Shown piece after piece: positions 7,845 through 16,569 of a stretch of 64,000 nucleotides of DNA. The stretch spans positions 992,001-1,056,000 of the forward strand of contig CP159918.1 of NCBI GenBank assembly GCA_040616305.1, written 5' to 3'. The notes under the pieces were generated by a model. It made no database searches, had not been told where the DNA came from, and saw only the letters and a list, made by a program, of their open reading frames with translations. The DNA comes from UBA1876 sp003446665 (GTDB lineage: Bacteria > Synergistota > Synergistia > Synergistales > Thermovirgaceae). Numbering within the stretch: the first letter of the stretch is position 1; the number at the start of each line of letters is the position of its first letter. The translations under genes were made by a program, and so were the position numbers.

Positions 7845-8747
7845 GTGTCGGAAAGGACAGTCCATTTGTTGCAACTCGTTTCGACAGGAACAGCTTTTTT
7901 CATATGGGCCTTTCTGCTGACTCCTTTTTCGATCAGATTGTCCGAACGCTACCGCATAATGGACGCCCCAGGAGGACGCAAACAGCACAAAGGCACCATA
8001 CCCCGTGGTTCAGGAGTCGTCTTTTGGGTAGGTTACCTTCTTCTTGCCCTTTTGTTTTTCGGGACCATAAAGGAAATCAGGATCATAGCTACCGGTGCGA
8101 CGCTGGTTTTTTTACTGGGGTATATGGACGACATGAAAGGCCTTTCTGCGGGAGGCAGACTCGTTGGGCATTTCACGGCCTCCTTGCTGGTAGTAGCCTT
8201 TACGCCCTTTCCTTCGTTGCTTAAGGTACTGCTGCTTTTCTGGATAGCCGGTGGTATCAGTGCCTATAACCTGATAGATGGCATGAACGGCCTTGCACTG
8301 GTGGTCTTTTTTATTACCACCCTTTTCGGGATGGCTTTAGGGCGACTTGCATGGTGGGTCCCCCTGGGCGCTATGGCACTCGGGATGTTTTACTGGAATT
8401 TTCCGGTGGCGAGAACCTTTCTCGGGGACGGGGGAAGCACCCTGCTAGGCTTTTTGTGCATGTCTCAATTAAGCATGGATTGCGGTGTGTTTTTTGCAAA
8501 AACGCCTGTTCCGGTTCTTTTTGCCGTTCTCTTTTTGATCGGCGGCGTTCCCTTCATTGATACGGCGGTATCTATTTTGAGGCGGGTACTTTCAGGAAAA
8601 TCGCCATTCACTCCTGACAGGGGACATATTCATCATCGGCTCCTGGACAAGGGCGTTTCACAAACGGCCGTTCTACTCCTCCTTTCAGCGGCACACGGGC
8701 TTTGCATTGCTGGCGGATATGTGTTACTTGTCGTTGCAGGATCCTGA
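7845..8747 (+). CDS. wecA: WecA/TagO-family UDP-GlcNAc:undecaprenyl-phosphate GlcNAc-1-phosphate transferase
   Basis: Polytopic membrane enzyme (about 9-10 helices) that starts lipid-linked glycopolymer synthesis by moving GlcNAc-1-P onto undecaprenyl phosphate. Family motifs are clear: the Asp-Asp pair in GYMDD, NLIDGMNGLA, ARTFLGDGGS, and the cytoplasmic histidine loop PDRGHIHHRL. The HIHHRL loop separates WecA/TagO/RgpG from MraY. A GTG at 7845 with GGGAGGA just upstream is preferred; an in-frame TTG at 7824 would sit almost on the rpiB-upp stop with no ribosome binding site. The following gene makes or interconverts its UDP-sugar, supporting a shared pathway. Confidence 0.88.
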   Translation: MSERTVHLLQLVSTGTAFFIWAFLLTPFSIRLSERYRIMDAPGGRKQHKGTIPRGSGVVFWVGYLLLALLFFGTIKEIRIIATGATLVFLLGYMDDMKGLSAGGRLVGHFTASLLVVAFTPFPSLLKVLLLFWIAGGISAYNLIDGMNGLALVVFFITTLFGMALGRLAWWVPLGAMALGMFYWNFPVARTFLGDGGSTLLGFLCMSQLSMDCGVFFAKTPVPVLFAVLFLIGGVPFIDTAVSILRRVLSGKSPFTPDRGHIHHRLLDKGVSQTAVLLLLSAAHGLCIAGGYVLLVVAGS

Positions 8748-8769
8748 AAGAAACGGAAGTGTCTTCAAG

Positions 8770-9927
8770 ATGGAAGTCAAACACTGTATTTGCTGTGTTG
8801 TTGGAACGAGACCCGAGGCAATAAAGATGGCACCGGTGATCCGGGCTCTTAAAGAAGAAAAATGGGCGGATCCTTTTGTACTGGCGACTGGACAACATAT
8901 GGACATGCTCAGGCAGGCCTTGTGCTATTTCGGTATACGTTCCGATCTTGATCTTTCGATAATGAAGGAAAACCAGACGCTGGACTATATAACCACGTCG
9001 GTATTGCTAAAAGTTGGTGAGGTTCTTGATGAACTGAAGCCGTCGCTGGTGCTGGTCCACGGCGATACAACCACCACGATGGCGGCTTCTCTGGCTGCCT
9101 TTTACAGGAATGTGCCCATTGGTCACGTTGAGGCCGGTTTGCGTAGCGGAAATATCAGGCTACCCTTTCCGGAGGAACTGAATCGCATTATTGCGGACAG
9201 AACCGCTTCGATTTTCTTTGCTCCTACCGAGGGTGCCAAGAAAAACCTGATTGCCGAAGGTGCGCCCGAAGATGCAGTGCTCGTGACAGGCAATACGGTA
9301 ATAGATGCCCTTAAATGGACCATGGAGCATACTCTTTCGCCAAGTGAAGAAAGGCTTCTTGAAATCCCCGCAAAAGCAAGAATCCTCCTTGTGACGGCAC
9401 ACAGACGAGAATCCTTGGGGAAACCGCTCGTTCGTATAACCAACGCTGTTTCGAGGATAGTATCGGAACACGAGGATCTTTGGGCTGTTGTCCCCATGCA
9501 CAAGAACCCGGAGGTTCGCAAGGTGTTCCAGGAAAAACTGGGAAGGTCGGAAAGAGTTCTCCTTTGCGACCCCTTGGGTTACCCTGATTTCGTCTGGATC
9601 ATGAAAAAGAGCACCCTTGTTTTGACCGATAGCGGAGGCATTCAGGAAGAAACAACCTATCTTGGAGTGCCGACTCTGGTAATGAGGGATGTTACGGAGC
9701 GGCCCGAAGCTGTTTCCTATGGAACGGCATTTCTTGTAGGTACCGATGAAAATGCCATAGCCCATAAGGCTAAAATGATATTATCAGAAGAGATAAAACC
9801 GGAGTTCGGTCGCAAGAAAGGAATCGAGGAACCTTTTGGAGAAGGGTCGGCTTCACGGAAAATCATCGATGGTCTGGCAGATTTTCTGAAAGGATCAAGC
9901 GTAAAAGAAAACCGGTTCGGTAATTGA
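8770..9927 (+). CDS. wecB: UDP-N-acetylglucosamine 2-epimerase (non-hydrolysing)
   Basis: Cytoplasmic epimerase interconverting UDP-GlcNAc and UDP-ManNAc (WecB/MnaA). Motifs are GTRPEAIK near residue 12, HGDTTTTM, HVEAGLRSG, the HRRE segment, and TDSGGIQEE near the C-terminal half, all typical of the GT-B-fold epimerases. From the ATG at 8770 the protein has 385 residues, close to the usual 370-385; an upstream TTG at 8707 lies inside wecA and adds residues outside the conserved fold. It starts 22 bases after wecA. In Gram-positive teichoic acid synthesis TagO and MnaA work on the same linkage unit, which is what the gene pair recalls. Confidence 0.93.
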   Translation: MEVKHCICCVVGTRPEAIKMAPVIRALKEEKWADPFVLATGQHMDMLRQALCYFGIRSDLDLSIMKENQTLDYITTSVLLKVGEVLDELKPSLVLVHGDTTTTMAASLAAFYRNVPIGHVEAGLRSGNIRLPFPEELNRIIADRTASIFFAPTEGAKKNLIAEGAPEDAVLVTGNTVIDALKWTMEHTLSPSEERLLEIPAKARILLVTAHRRESLGKPLVRITNAVSRIVSEHEDLWAVVPMHKNPEVRKVFQEKLGRSERVLLCDPLGYPDFVWIMKKSTLVLTDSGGIQEETTYLGVPTLVMRDVTERPEAVSYGTAFLVGTDENAIAHKAKMILSEEIKPEFGRKKGIEEPFGEGSASRKIIDGLADFLKGSSVKENRFGN

Positions 9928-9960
9928 ATTTTTCCGACACGTTAGAATGAGGTGGTTTTT

Positions 9961-11244
9961 TTGCAGTATAAAATGGTAATAAACGGTAAAAGGCCACTAT
10001 CCGGCAGTGTGCGTGCCCAGGGGGCCAAAAACGCCGCCCTGCCGGTTTTGGCTGCATCGATTCTTTTAAAGGGTGAGACCCTGGAAATCAGGCGAGTGCC
10101 TAAACTCCATGACGTTTTCACCATGGCCGACCTGTTGCGTCACCTGGGCGCGGAGGTCAAGTATGAAAACAATACTGTAAAAATATCGGTACCCGACGAA
10201 CTCGCCTGGGATACACCAAAAGCGCTTGTCAGGAAGATGAGGGCCTCTTCCCTGGTACTTGGGCCCTTGCTCGCCAGGACGGGCCGGGCCGTACTGCCAT
10301 TGCCTGGAGGGTGCGCCATTGGGAGCCGACCCATTGACCTTCACCTGAAAGGACTGGCGAAGCTTGGCGCGGATATACAGTTGGAACATGGAGCTGTGCA
10401 AGCCAGAGCGAAAGGCCTCAAGGGAGCGAAAATATATCTTGATTTCCCTTCCGTTGGAGCTACGGAAAACATTATGATGGCGGCCGTTTTCGCCAAGGGT
10501 GAGACTATCATCGAAAACGCGGCGCGCGAACCTGAGATCGTCAACCTTTCGGAAGCGTTAAAGGCTATGGGGTGCAAAATAGATGGAGTCGGTACCGGAA
10601 CCATTCATCTCGAGGGAGTGGATTCGCTCGGCGGGACGGCTATAGACATAATACCCGACCGTATCGAGGCCAGCACGTTCCTTTTGGCCGGGGCTATCAC
10701 CAGGGGAATAGTTACCGTAACGGGCGTGATACCGGAACATTTGGATGCCATTATCGCAAAGCTCGAAGAAGCCGGAATCGGATTGGAAATTGGAGAGGAC
10801 ACAGTTACCGTAAAAGCTGAGGAACCTTTGAAAAGTGTTTCGCTGAAAACGCTTCCATATCCGGGTTTCCCCACAGACGTGCAGCCACAGTTCACTGCCT
10901 TCATGTCCACCACGAAAGGGACGAGTGTAATCCAGGAGAGTGTTTTCGAATCGCGTTTTTCTCACGTGAGCGAACTCAAGAAGATGGGTGCTCAAATAGA
11001 GTTACAGGGCAACACAGCGGTCGTAACCGGGACTGATCAGTTGAAAGGCGCCGAGGTCCGTGCCACGGACCTCAGGGCGGGTGCATCTCTGGTCCTTGCA
11101 GGGCTTGCCGCAGAAGATGAAACGGTGGTATACGGGCTGGGACATATCTGGCGTGGCTACGAAGGGTTCGACGAAAAGATACGGAATCTTGGGGGCAAGG
11201 TGCAAGTCCAGCTTTCCGATGAAAATGGCGAACCCAAGTGGTAG
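9961..11244 (+). CDS. murA: UDP-N-acetylglucosamine 1-carboxyvinyltransferase
   Basis: First committed step of peptidoglycan synthesis: transfers enolpyruvate from PEP to UDP-GlcNAc. The 427-residue protein starts INGKRPLSGSV and has the GAKNAALP motif; the catalytic, fosfomycin-target Cys is Cys118 in PGGCAIGSRP. The pseudo-repeated EPSP-synthase-like domains and the PGFPTDVQ motif are also present. The TTG at 9961 is taken as the start because GAGGTGG lies 5 bases upstream; an in-frame GTG at 9952 overlaps that site. The gene follows wecB and keeps the UDP-GlcNAc theme of this stretch. Confidence 0.95.
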   Translation: MQYKMVINGKRPLSGSVRAQGAKNAALPVLAASILLKGETLEIRRVPKLHDVFTMADLLRHLGAEVKYENNTVKISVPDELAWDTPKALVRKMRASSLVLGPLLARTGRAVLPLPGGCAIGSRPIDLHLKGLAKLGADIQLEHGAVQARAKGLKGAKIYLDFPSVGATENIMMAAVFAKGETIIENAAREPEIVNLSEALKAMGCKIDGVGTGTIHLEGVDSLGGTAIDIIPDRIEASTFLLAGAITRGIVTVTGVIPEHLDAIIAKLEEAGIGLEIGEDTVTVKAEEPLKSVSLKTLPYPGFPTDVQPQFTAFMSTTKGTSVIQESVFESRFSHVSELKKMGAQIELQGNTAVVTGTDQLKGAEVRATDLRAGASLVLAGLAAEDETVVYGLGHIWRGYEGFDEKIRNLGGKVQVQLSDENGEPKW

Positions 11245-11272
11245 CGGGCCGATAGGCCTTCGGAGGTGACTG

Positions 11273-12385
11273 GTGGTGTGGTTAAAGAAGATCGTTCGAA
11301 AAGGCCTGAATGACGTCGAAAAATACAGGTACGGAAAGCCTATAGGAGAGTTGGAGAGAGAGCTTGGTTTTGAACAGGTAGTACGTCTTTGCTCAAATGA
11401 AAACCCTTGGCCTTTACCCGAATCCGTTAGAGAGGCGATACGTTCCGGTCTTGGGAATGTACAGCGATATCCCGATCCCGGAGCTTTCAAGCTGAGGCGA
11501 TTCATTGCCTCGCAATGGGGAGTATCTCCGGCTGAAGTGATTGTTGGAGCAGGGACGGAAGGGCTCATGCACAACCTGCTTCACACGATCATAGACCCCG
11601 GAGACCAGATCGTTTTCCCCGTCCCGACCTACCCGATTTACAGGTTGGCCGGCATTGCCGCCGCAGCGGAGTGTGTTCCCCTGGAAACGGGTCCGGACGG
11701 GGGATGGGGTGTGGACGAACTGGTAGCGGCATGTAGTGAAAAAACCAAAGCAGTCATCCTTTGTAACCCGAACAACCCGACCGGGAAAATGCTTCCGAGG
11801 AACGACCTGATCCAGCTGGCGTCCGCCCTTGAAGGAAAGGGAATACTACTGGTGGTTGACGAGGCTTATGCGGAATATATAGACGATCCGGCCTATCTTT
11901 CGGGTATCGGATTGTTCCGCCAGATAGGAAGAGTCGTGATTACAAGGACTTTTTCCAAGATCCATGGCCTTGCTTCACTGAGGGTCGGATACGCCATTGC
12001 TCCAAAAAGCATCGCGGAAGCCTATGACAAGATTCACCCGGTGTTCGAAGTCAGCGGGATTGCTCAACGAGCGGCTCTTGCTTCGCTTGCTGAGAGGGAG
12101 TACATCGAAAGCATACGCGTGAAAACCATAGAGGAGCGAGACCGCTTGGTGAAAGAGCTTCTGAAAACAGGCGTTCATGTCGAAAACACCTGCGCCAACT
12201 TCGTCCTCATCAGGCATCGAAAAGCCGAAATGGTTTATGATTTGCTCTTGCGCGAAGGCGTCATAGTAAGAAAGGGCAGCGACCTGGGTCTTCCCGGCTT
12301 TCTACGTGTTTCCGTGGGAAGACCGGAAGAAAACGACAGGTTCCTGGTCTCCCTGGAGAAGGTGCTGAACTCCGTTGAAGGCTGA
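11273..12385 (+). CDS. hisC: histidinol-phosphate aminotransferase-type PLP aminotransferase
   Basis: Fold-type I, class II aminotransferase of 370 residues. Marks are RLCSNENPWPLP near residue 38, the CNPNNPTG motif, DEAYAEY, and the PLP-binding Lys229 in RTFSKIHGLASLRVG. HisC converts imidazole-acetol phosphate to histidinol phosphate; in genomes lacking a full his operon the same family can serve phenylalanine/tyrosine transamination, and no other his gene is in this window. A GGAGGTGA ribosome binding site precedes two adjacent GTG codons (11273 and 11276); either may be used. The last 11 bases overlap the next gene. Confidence 0.87.
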   Translation: MVWLKKIVRKGLNDVEKYRYGKPIGELERELGFEQVVRLCSNENPWPLPESVREAIRSGLGNVQRYPDPGAFKLRRFIASQWGVSPAEVIVGAGTEGLMHNLLHTIIDPGDQIVFPVPTYPIYRLAGIAAAAECVPLETGPDGGWGVDELVAACSEKTKAVILCNPNNPTGKMLPRNDLIQLASALEGKGILLVVDEAYAEYIDDPAYLSGIGLFRQIGRVVITRTFSKIHGLASLRVGYAIAPKSIAEAYDKIHPVFEVSGIAQRAALASLAEREYIESIRVKTIEERDRLVKELLKTGVHVENTCANFVLIRHRKAEMVYDLLLREGVIVRKGSDLGLPGFLRVSVGRPEENDRFLVSLEKVLNSVEG

Positions 12386-13226
12386 CGTTTCAAATAATGA
12401 ACCGACCCTTTCCGGAGTACGTGTCGTAGCCTTTGTGGGCCAGGCCGGGACAGGGAAAAGCCAGAGGGCGCAACTTGTAGCGCTCAACCTTGGGATAGAC
12501 TATGTCATCGACGACGGACTGGTTATACGCAGAGGTCAGATAGTTTGCGGAAGGAGTGCCAAAGCGGAAAAAAACCAGGTAAGGGCTATCAGGCGGGCCC
12601 TCTTCCAGTTTGAGGACCACAGGAAAGCCGTGCGGTCATACCTCGAAAAGGTCAGTCCCTGTGAGGTAATGATTATTGCGACATCTGATGAAATGGTATC
12701 TCACATCGTAGGCAACCTGGGTCTCATGCAACCTGAAAGGACTATCCGCATAGAAGAAGTGGCTTCCCCCGAAGAGATACTGAACGCTCAGAAGGAACGT
12801 GCGCAGAAAGGACAGCATGTCATCCCGGTATCCCATGTGGAAGTCAGAAAGAATTTCGCCGGGAAACTTGTGGGAAGGCTGAGGGTTTTATGGAGCGACA
12901 GGGGACCTCATGAGGGAGAAAAAACAATTGTCAGGCCTCCATTCAATTTTTACGGCGATCTGCGAATCGACCCAATGGCCGTCGAGCAGATGGGGCGCTT
13001 TATCGCCAGGCGGTCACGCGGCATAGAGAAGGTGTTGGTTTTCGATGTAAAACCGGTGGAAGAAGGCATTGCCATTACCATATCGGTAAAAGCGAAGGGG
13101 GATAAGCGCAATCTTCTTGAAACCGGTAAGGATCTCAGGGAAAAGATCCTGAAGGCTGTCTCTTATTTTACAGGCCTGGAAGTGAAACGAATCGACGTAC
13201 AGATACAAGAGGTGGAAATACCGTGA
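12375..13226 (+). CDS. P-loop NTPase fused to an Asp23/Gls24-like domain, function unknown
   Basis: A 283-residue protein not assignable to a named family. The N-terminal half is a nucleotide-binding fold with Walker A GQAGTGKS at residues 22-29 and a DYVIDDGLV segment at 42-50 that looks like the region after the P-loop in small kinases. A mixed middle part runs to about residue 185. Residues 191-283 read like an Asp23/Gls24 (YloU) domain: start YGDLRIDPMAVEQ, middle ITISVKAKG, end FTGLEVKRIDVQIQEV. It begins at a TTG overlapping hisC and ends in a 4-base overlap with the udg start, so translation is coupled on both sides. No membrane segment is seen. The NTPase call is firm; the Asp23 similarity is by eye. 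Confidence 0.7.
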   Translation: MKADVSNNEPTLSGVRVVAFVGQAGTGKSQRAQLVALNLGIDYVIDDGLVIRRGQIVCGRSAKAEKNQVRAIRRALFQFEDHRKAVRSYLEKVSPCEVMIIATSDEMVSHIVGNLGLMQPERTIRIEEVASPEEILNAQKERAQKGQHVIPVSHVEVRKNFAGKLVGRLRVLWSDRGPHEGEKTIVRPPFNFYGDLRIDPMAVEQMGRFIARRSRGIEKVLVFDVKPVEEGIAITISVKAKGDKRNLLETGKDLREKILKAVSYFTGLEVKRIDVQIQEVEIP

Positions 13227-13861
13227 ATACTGGTAAAACCGACGTGAAAATGGAGATCGAAGCAAACATGGAAGAAGCCAGAAAAGATGCATGGAGTCGT
13301 TTGAGAGAGCTGACCGCAGGGTGCAAAAAATGTCCTCTCGCTGAAGGGCGCAAGAACGTGGTTTTTGGAGATGGGAACCCCTCGGCGGGTGTCATGTTTA
13401 TCGGGGAAGGTCCTGGTGCGGACGAAGACGAACAGGGGATTCCCTTTGTTGGCAAAGCGGGAAAACTTTTGACTAAAATCCTGGAATCTGTAGAAATCTC
13501 ACGGCAAGAAATATACATTACAAATGTAGTCAAGTGCAGGCCTCCTGGAAACAGGGTGCCCACTGTGGAGGAAATGACTGCTTGTGATGAATACCTTCAG
13601 GCGCAAATTGCTCTTATAAGGCCCAAGATCATTGTATGTCTGGGCAGTACCCCAACGAAATGGATGCTCAGAACGACCGAAGGCATAACAAAGATCAGGG
13701 GGCGCTGGTTCAATTGGCGAAACATTTCCGTAATGCCCATGTTTCATCCCAGTTATTTGCTCCGGAATGCCTCGAACAAGTCGGGAAGTCCAAAACACCA
13801 AACATGGCTTGATATACAGGAGGTCAAAAGACGTTGGGAAGAACTTGGGAAAAAGACTTGA
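13223..13861 (+). CDS. udg: family 4 (iron-sulfur) uracil-DNA glycosylase
   Basis: DNA-repair enzyme removing uracil produced by cytosine deamination. The family-4 [4Fe-4S] ligands are present as Cys34, Cys37, Cys105 and Cys121. The active-site motif is GEGPGADEDEQG at 62-72 and the C-terminal motif is FHPSYLLRN. The roughly 30-residue lead before the first Cys is longer than in thermophile enzymes. The GTG start overlaps the previous stop, and the stop overlaps the uppS ATG by one base. Family 4 enzymes are typical of thermophiles, archaea and several anaerobes lacking the Ung type. Confidence 0.9.
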   Translation: MNTGKTDVKMEIEANMEEARKDAWSRLRELTAGCKKCPLAEGRKNVVFGDGNPSAGVMFIGEGPGADEDEQGIPFVGKAGKLLTKILESVEISRQEIYITNVVKCRPPGNRVPTVEEMTACDEYLQAQIALIRPKIIVCLGSTPTKWMLRTTEGITKIRGRWFNWRNISVMPMFHPSYLLRNASNKSGSPKHQTWLDIQEVKRRWEELGKKT

Positions 13862-14580
13862 TGAGCCGGCAAAATATGGACAATTCTGTCAAACCACGAC
13901 ATGTAGCCTTCATAATGGACGGAAACGGCAGGTGGGCGGAAAGGCGGCACCTTCCGCGGGTTTTAGGCCATCGTGAAGGCGCAAAAGCCCTGGAACGCGC
14001 GGTGCGATTCGGTGTGCAGGAGGGTTTACCCTACCTTTCTTTCTTTGCCTTCTCCACCGAGAACTGGAGGCGGCCGGCTGAAGAAGTGGAAGGCCTTATG
14101 AAGCTTTTCCGGCAGACCTTATCCGATAAAACCGCGGAACTGGCCGAACAAGGGATCCGATTGAGGTTTTGCGGGCGTATCGGTGATTTACCGGCGGATA
14201 TCCGGGAAAACATCGAAAAGGCCGAAAAAATGACCTCTTCTTTAGACCGCATGCAGTTAATCATCTGCATGAACTACGGAGGGCGCCAGGAGATACTGGA
14301 TGCGGCCGCGAAAGCTTTTGCCAACGATGTTTCTTACCTCGACGAAAGGTCCTTTCGGGAGTACCTTTACCTTCCCGATGTTCCCGATCCGGATTTGATC
14401 ATTCGAACCAGCGGGGAAATGAGGTTGAGCAATTTCTTTCTATGGCAGGCCAGCTACGCGGAACTCTATTTTACGGACGTTCTCTGGCCCGATTTCGACG
14501 AAAAGGATTTCATCGATGCTCTTCTGGCGTATTCGAAAAGGAAGCGACGATATGGAGCTACCGAAGGTTTTCAAAAGTGA
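13861..14580 (+). CDS. uppS: undecaprenyl diphosphate synthase
   Basis: Cis-prenyltransferase making the C55 lipid carrier for peptidoglycan and glycopolymers from farnesyl diphosphate and IPP. From the ATG at 13861 it has 239 residues with the catalytic Asp20 in MDGNGRWA, FSTENWRRP, and RTSGEMRLSNF near the C terminus. The chosen start overlaps the udg stop by one base and has GGGAAAAAG upstream; a longer in-frame TTG start at 13834 adds residues outside the family fold. It overlaps cdsA, as in the conserved uppS-cdsA-dxr-rseP-ispG order of many bacteria. Confidence 0.95.
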   Translation: MSRQNMDNSVKPRHVAFIMDGNGRWAERRHLPRVLGHREGAKALERAVRFGVQEGLPYLSFFAFSTENWRRPAEEVEGLMKLFRQTLSDKTAELAEQGIRLRFCGRIGDLPADIRENIEKAEKMTSSLDRMQLIICMNYGGRQEILDAAAKAFANDVSYLDERSFREYLYLPDVPDPDLIIRTSGEMRLSNFFLWQASYAELYFTDVLWPDFDEKDFIDALLAYSKRKRRYGATEGFQK

Positions 14581-15373
14581 AATATTCTTGAGAGCAGGTA
14601 GCGGCGCCTGCATAGTCATGGCTATTTTAGGAGGGACTTACATCGGAGGTCTTCCCTGGTTTTTCATGAGTTCCGCCATAGCCATGGTTTCGCTTTGGGA
14701 ATTTTACAGGATGCTGCTTGAGTCTTTTCACGTTTCAAGAGGGATAGGGTACATCGCTGGTTTGCTCGTTTTGGGTGCTGCTTATTTCGGAGACCTGGCG
14801 GCGGTGCTGCCTGTCATCTGTCTTTGTGGTTTCCTGGTGCTTTTTGTCGAAGTCGCCCGGCGCGGCATTTCGGGACACAGCTTCGGAATACATAGCCTGG
14901 GGGGGACTATGGCCGGTATTCTTTATTGCGTGTTGCCCTGGAGCTTTCTCATACTGTTAAGGAAACACCCCTGGGGACTTTACTTGCTTGTCACCCTCTT
15001 TGCGTGTACCTGGTCATGTGACGTTTTGGCCTATCTCATAGGGTCCCGCTGGGGTAAGACGCCACTGGCACCGGAGGTAAGTCCGAAAAAATCCATAGAG
15101 GGATTTATAGGGGGATTGGCAGGAAGTCTGCTTTGTTCCGGCGTATTGTCATTTATCTGGGAAATAAGGCCGGTCCCGCTTCTATTGATAGGACTTTTTT
15201 GCGGGACTTTCGGGCAGCTCGGGGACCTTGCCGAGTCCCTCGTTAAAAGGGAAACAGGAAAAAAGGATTCAGGGACGATCATCCCCGGCCACGGAGGTAT
15301 GCTTGACCGTTTCGACAGCATACTCGTCAACGCCTCCCTGGCGTACCTGTTTTTCGGGGTCTTGTGGCAATGA
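14552..15373 (+). CDS. cdsA: phosphatidate cytidylyltransferase
   Basis: Integral membrane enzyme forming CDP-diacylglycerol from phosphatidate and CTP, the entry to phospholipid head-group synthesis. The 273-residue protein has about 8 hydrophobic segments and ends with the CDP-DG synthase signature: KRETGKKDSG, PGHGGMLDRFDS near residue 245-260. The ATG at 14552 with GGAAG upstream is preferred to a longer start inside uppS. The gene overlaps uppS by 29 bases and dxr by 4 bases. Confidence 0.94.
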   Translation: MELPKVFKSEIFLRAGSGACIVMAILGGTYIGGLPWFFMSSAIAMVSLWEFYRMLLESFHVSRGIGYIAGLLVLGAAYFGDLAAVLPVICLCGFLVLFVEVARRGISGHSFGIHSLGGTMAGILYCVLPWSFLILLRKHPWGLYLLVTLFACTWSCDVLAYLIGSRWGKTPLAPEVSPKKSIEGFIGGLAGSLLCSGVLSFIWEIRPVPLLLIGLFCGTFGQLGDLAESLVKRETGKKDSGTIIPGHGGMLDRFDSILVNASLAYLFFGVLWQ

Positions 15374-16560
15374 TGGACAAAAAATCCGGCGGGATAGCTC
15401 TCATAGGGGCTACAGGAAGCGTAGGCAGGTCTGTGGTGAGCGTCTGTGAGACCTTCGGGGAAAGATTTGTCCTCCATTCCATGGCCGCCCGTAACAACGC
15501 AGAAGCCCTTGTCGAATTACAGGAACGTACAGGGTGCAGGGTGCTTGCCCTGACCGGGAAGCGTCGTTCGGGAGAGTTTGAAAAAAGGGCGGCATTCGGA
15601 ACAAGGTGGCTCTATGGTGATGATGCACTTGTTGAAATTGTTCTTGATCGTGAAGTCGATCTTGTAGTCGTTGCCTCTTCCGGTGTTTCAGCAATCAAGC
15701 CTGTGATAGAGGCACTTGGAGCAGGCAAGCGGGTTTGCATCGCGAACAAGGAAAGCCTCATTGCGGCTGGGAAATGGATTTCCGGTTCGGTCAAATATGA
15801 AAACCAGCTGCTACCCCTGGACAGCGAACACAACGCACTATGGCAGTGCCTCGGGAAAAAATGCGACTGCGACGGTGTTGCAAAGCTCGTTCTGACCGCA
15901 TCGGGCGGCCCTTTTTTAAACCGCCCAGCCGATTCGCTCGCTCATGTCACCGTCGAGGAAGTGCTTAAACACCCGGTGTGGTCCATGGGCTCGAAAATCA
16001 CCGTTGACAGCGCGTCCATGATGAACAAGGGCTTCGAAATGATGGAGGCAGGAGTGCTTTTTGGTTGCGAGCCCGAAAGGGTCTCCGCCGTAATTCATCC
16101 CGAATCCCATGTCCACGGCATTGTGGAATTTTTCGACGGTACCAGGCGCATGGCCGCTTTTACGCCTGATATGAGAATTCCCATACTTTGCGCCATGGCT
16201 TACCCCGACATACTTCAGTGGCCCGAAAGTCCCGAGGCGCCGTCGGTAGAGGAGGTCTCCGTTATGACATTCCTGGAAATAGATGCCACTCGTTTTCCCT
16301 GCTTTTACATCGCCAGGGAGGTCTTCAAAAAGGGCGGAGGTTATCCGGCGTTTCTGGTAGGAGCAGATGAAGCGGCAGTAAATCTTTTTCTGCAGAGAAA
16401 AATCGCTTATCGTGAAATTCCGGCTCTGATCGAAAAAGCTATCGAGGAATATTCCGGTCATGAACCTTCATGTTGGCAAGAGGCGGTGGAAATAGTGAAA
16501 GAAGGCGGGATAAGGGTTCGTGAAAAAACAGGCGAGAGGGCATCCGATGACGAAGGGTAG
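15370..16560 (+). CDS. dxr: 1-deoxy-D-xylulose-5-phosphate reductoisomerase
   Basis: Second enzyme of the MEP isoprenoid pathway: converts DXP to 2-C-methylerythritol 4-phosphate with NADPH and a divalent metal. Seen are the NADPH fold GATGSVGRS, NKESLIAAG, the metal-binding LDSEHNALWQCL, the substrate motif ASGGPF, HPVWSMGSKITVDSA, MNKGFEMMEA and HPESHVHG. Start codons at 15364 (GTG), 15370 and 15373 (ATG) are all possible; 15370 is used. The length of 396 residues is usual. Together with ispG and dxs in this window it shows the MEP pathway is used. Confidence 0.96.
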   Translation: MMDKKSGGIALIGATGSVGRSVVSVCETFGERFVLHSMAARNNAEALVELQERTGCRVLALTGKRRSGEFEKRAAFGTRWLYGDDALVEIVLDREVDLVVVASSGVSAIKPVIEALGAGKRVCIANKESLIAAGKWISGSVKYENQLLPLDSEHNALWQCLGKKCDCDGVAKLVLTASGGPFLNRPADSLAHVTVEEVLKHPVWSMGSKITVDSASMMNKGFEMMEAGVLFGCEPERVSAVIHPESHVHGIVEFFDGTRRMAAFTPDMRIPILCAMAYPDILQWPESPEAPSVEEVSVMTFLEIDATRFPCFYIAREVFKKGGGYPAFLVGADEAAVNLFLQRKIAYREIPALIEKAIEEYSGHEPSCWQEAVEIVKEGGIRVREKTGERASDDEG

Positions 16561-16569
16561 GAAAGAAAT

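Noticed and set aside
7845..8747. MraY (phospho-MurNAc-pentapeptide transferase) as identity of the membrane transferase
   Set aside because: The HIHHRL loop and the partner UDP-GlcNAc epimerase fit WecA/TagO; MraY would be expected among mur genes with a different histidine motif.
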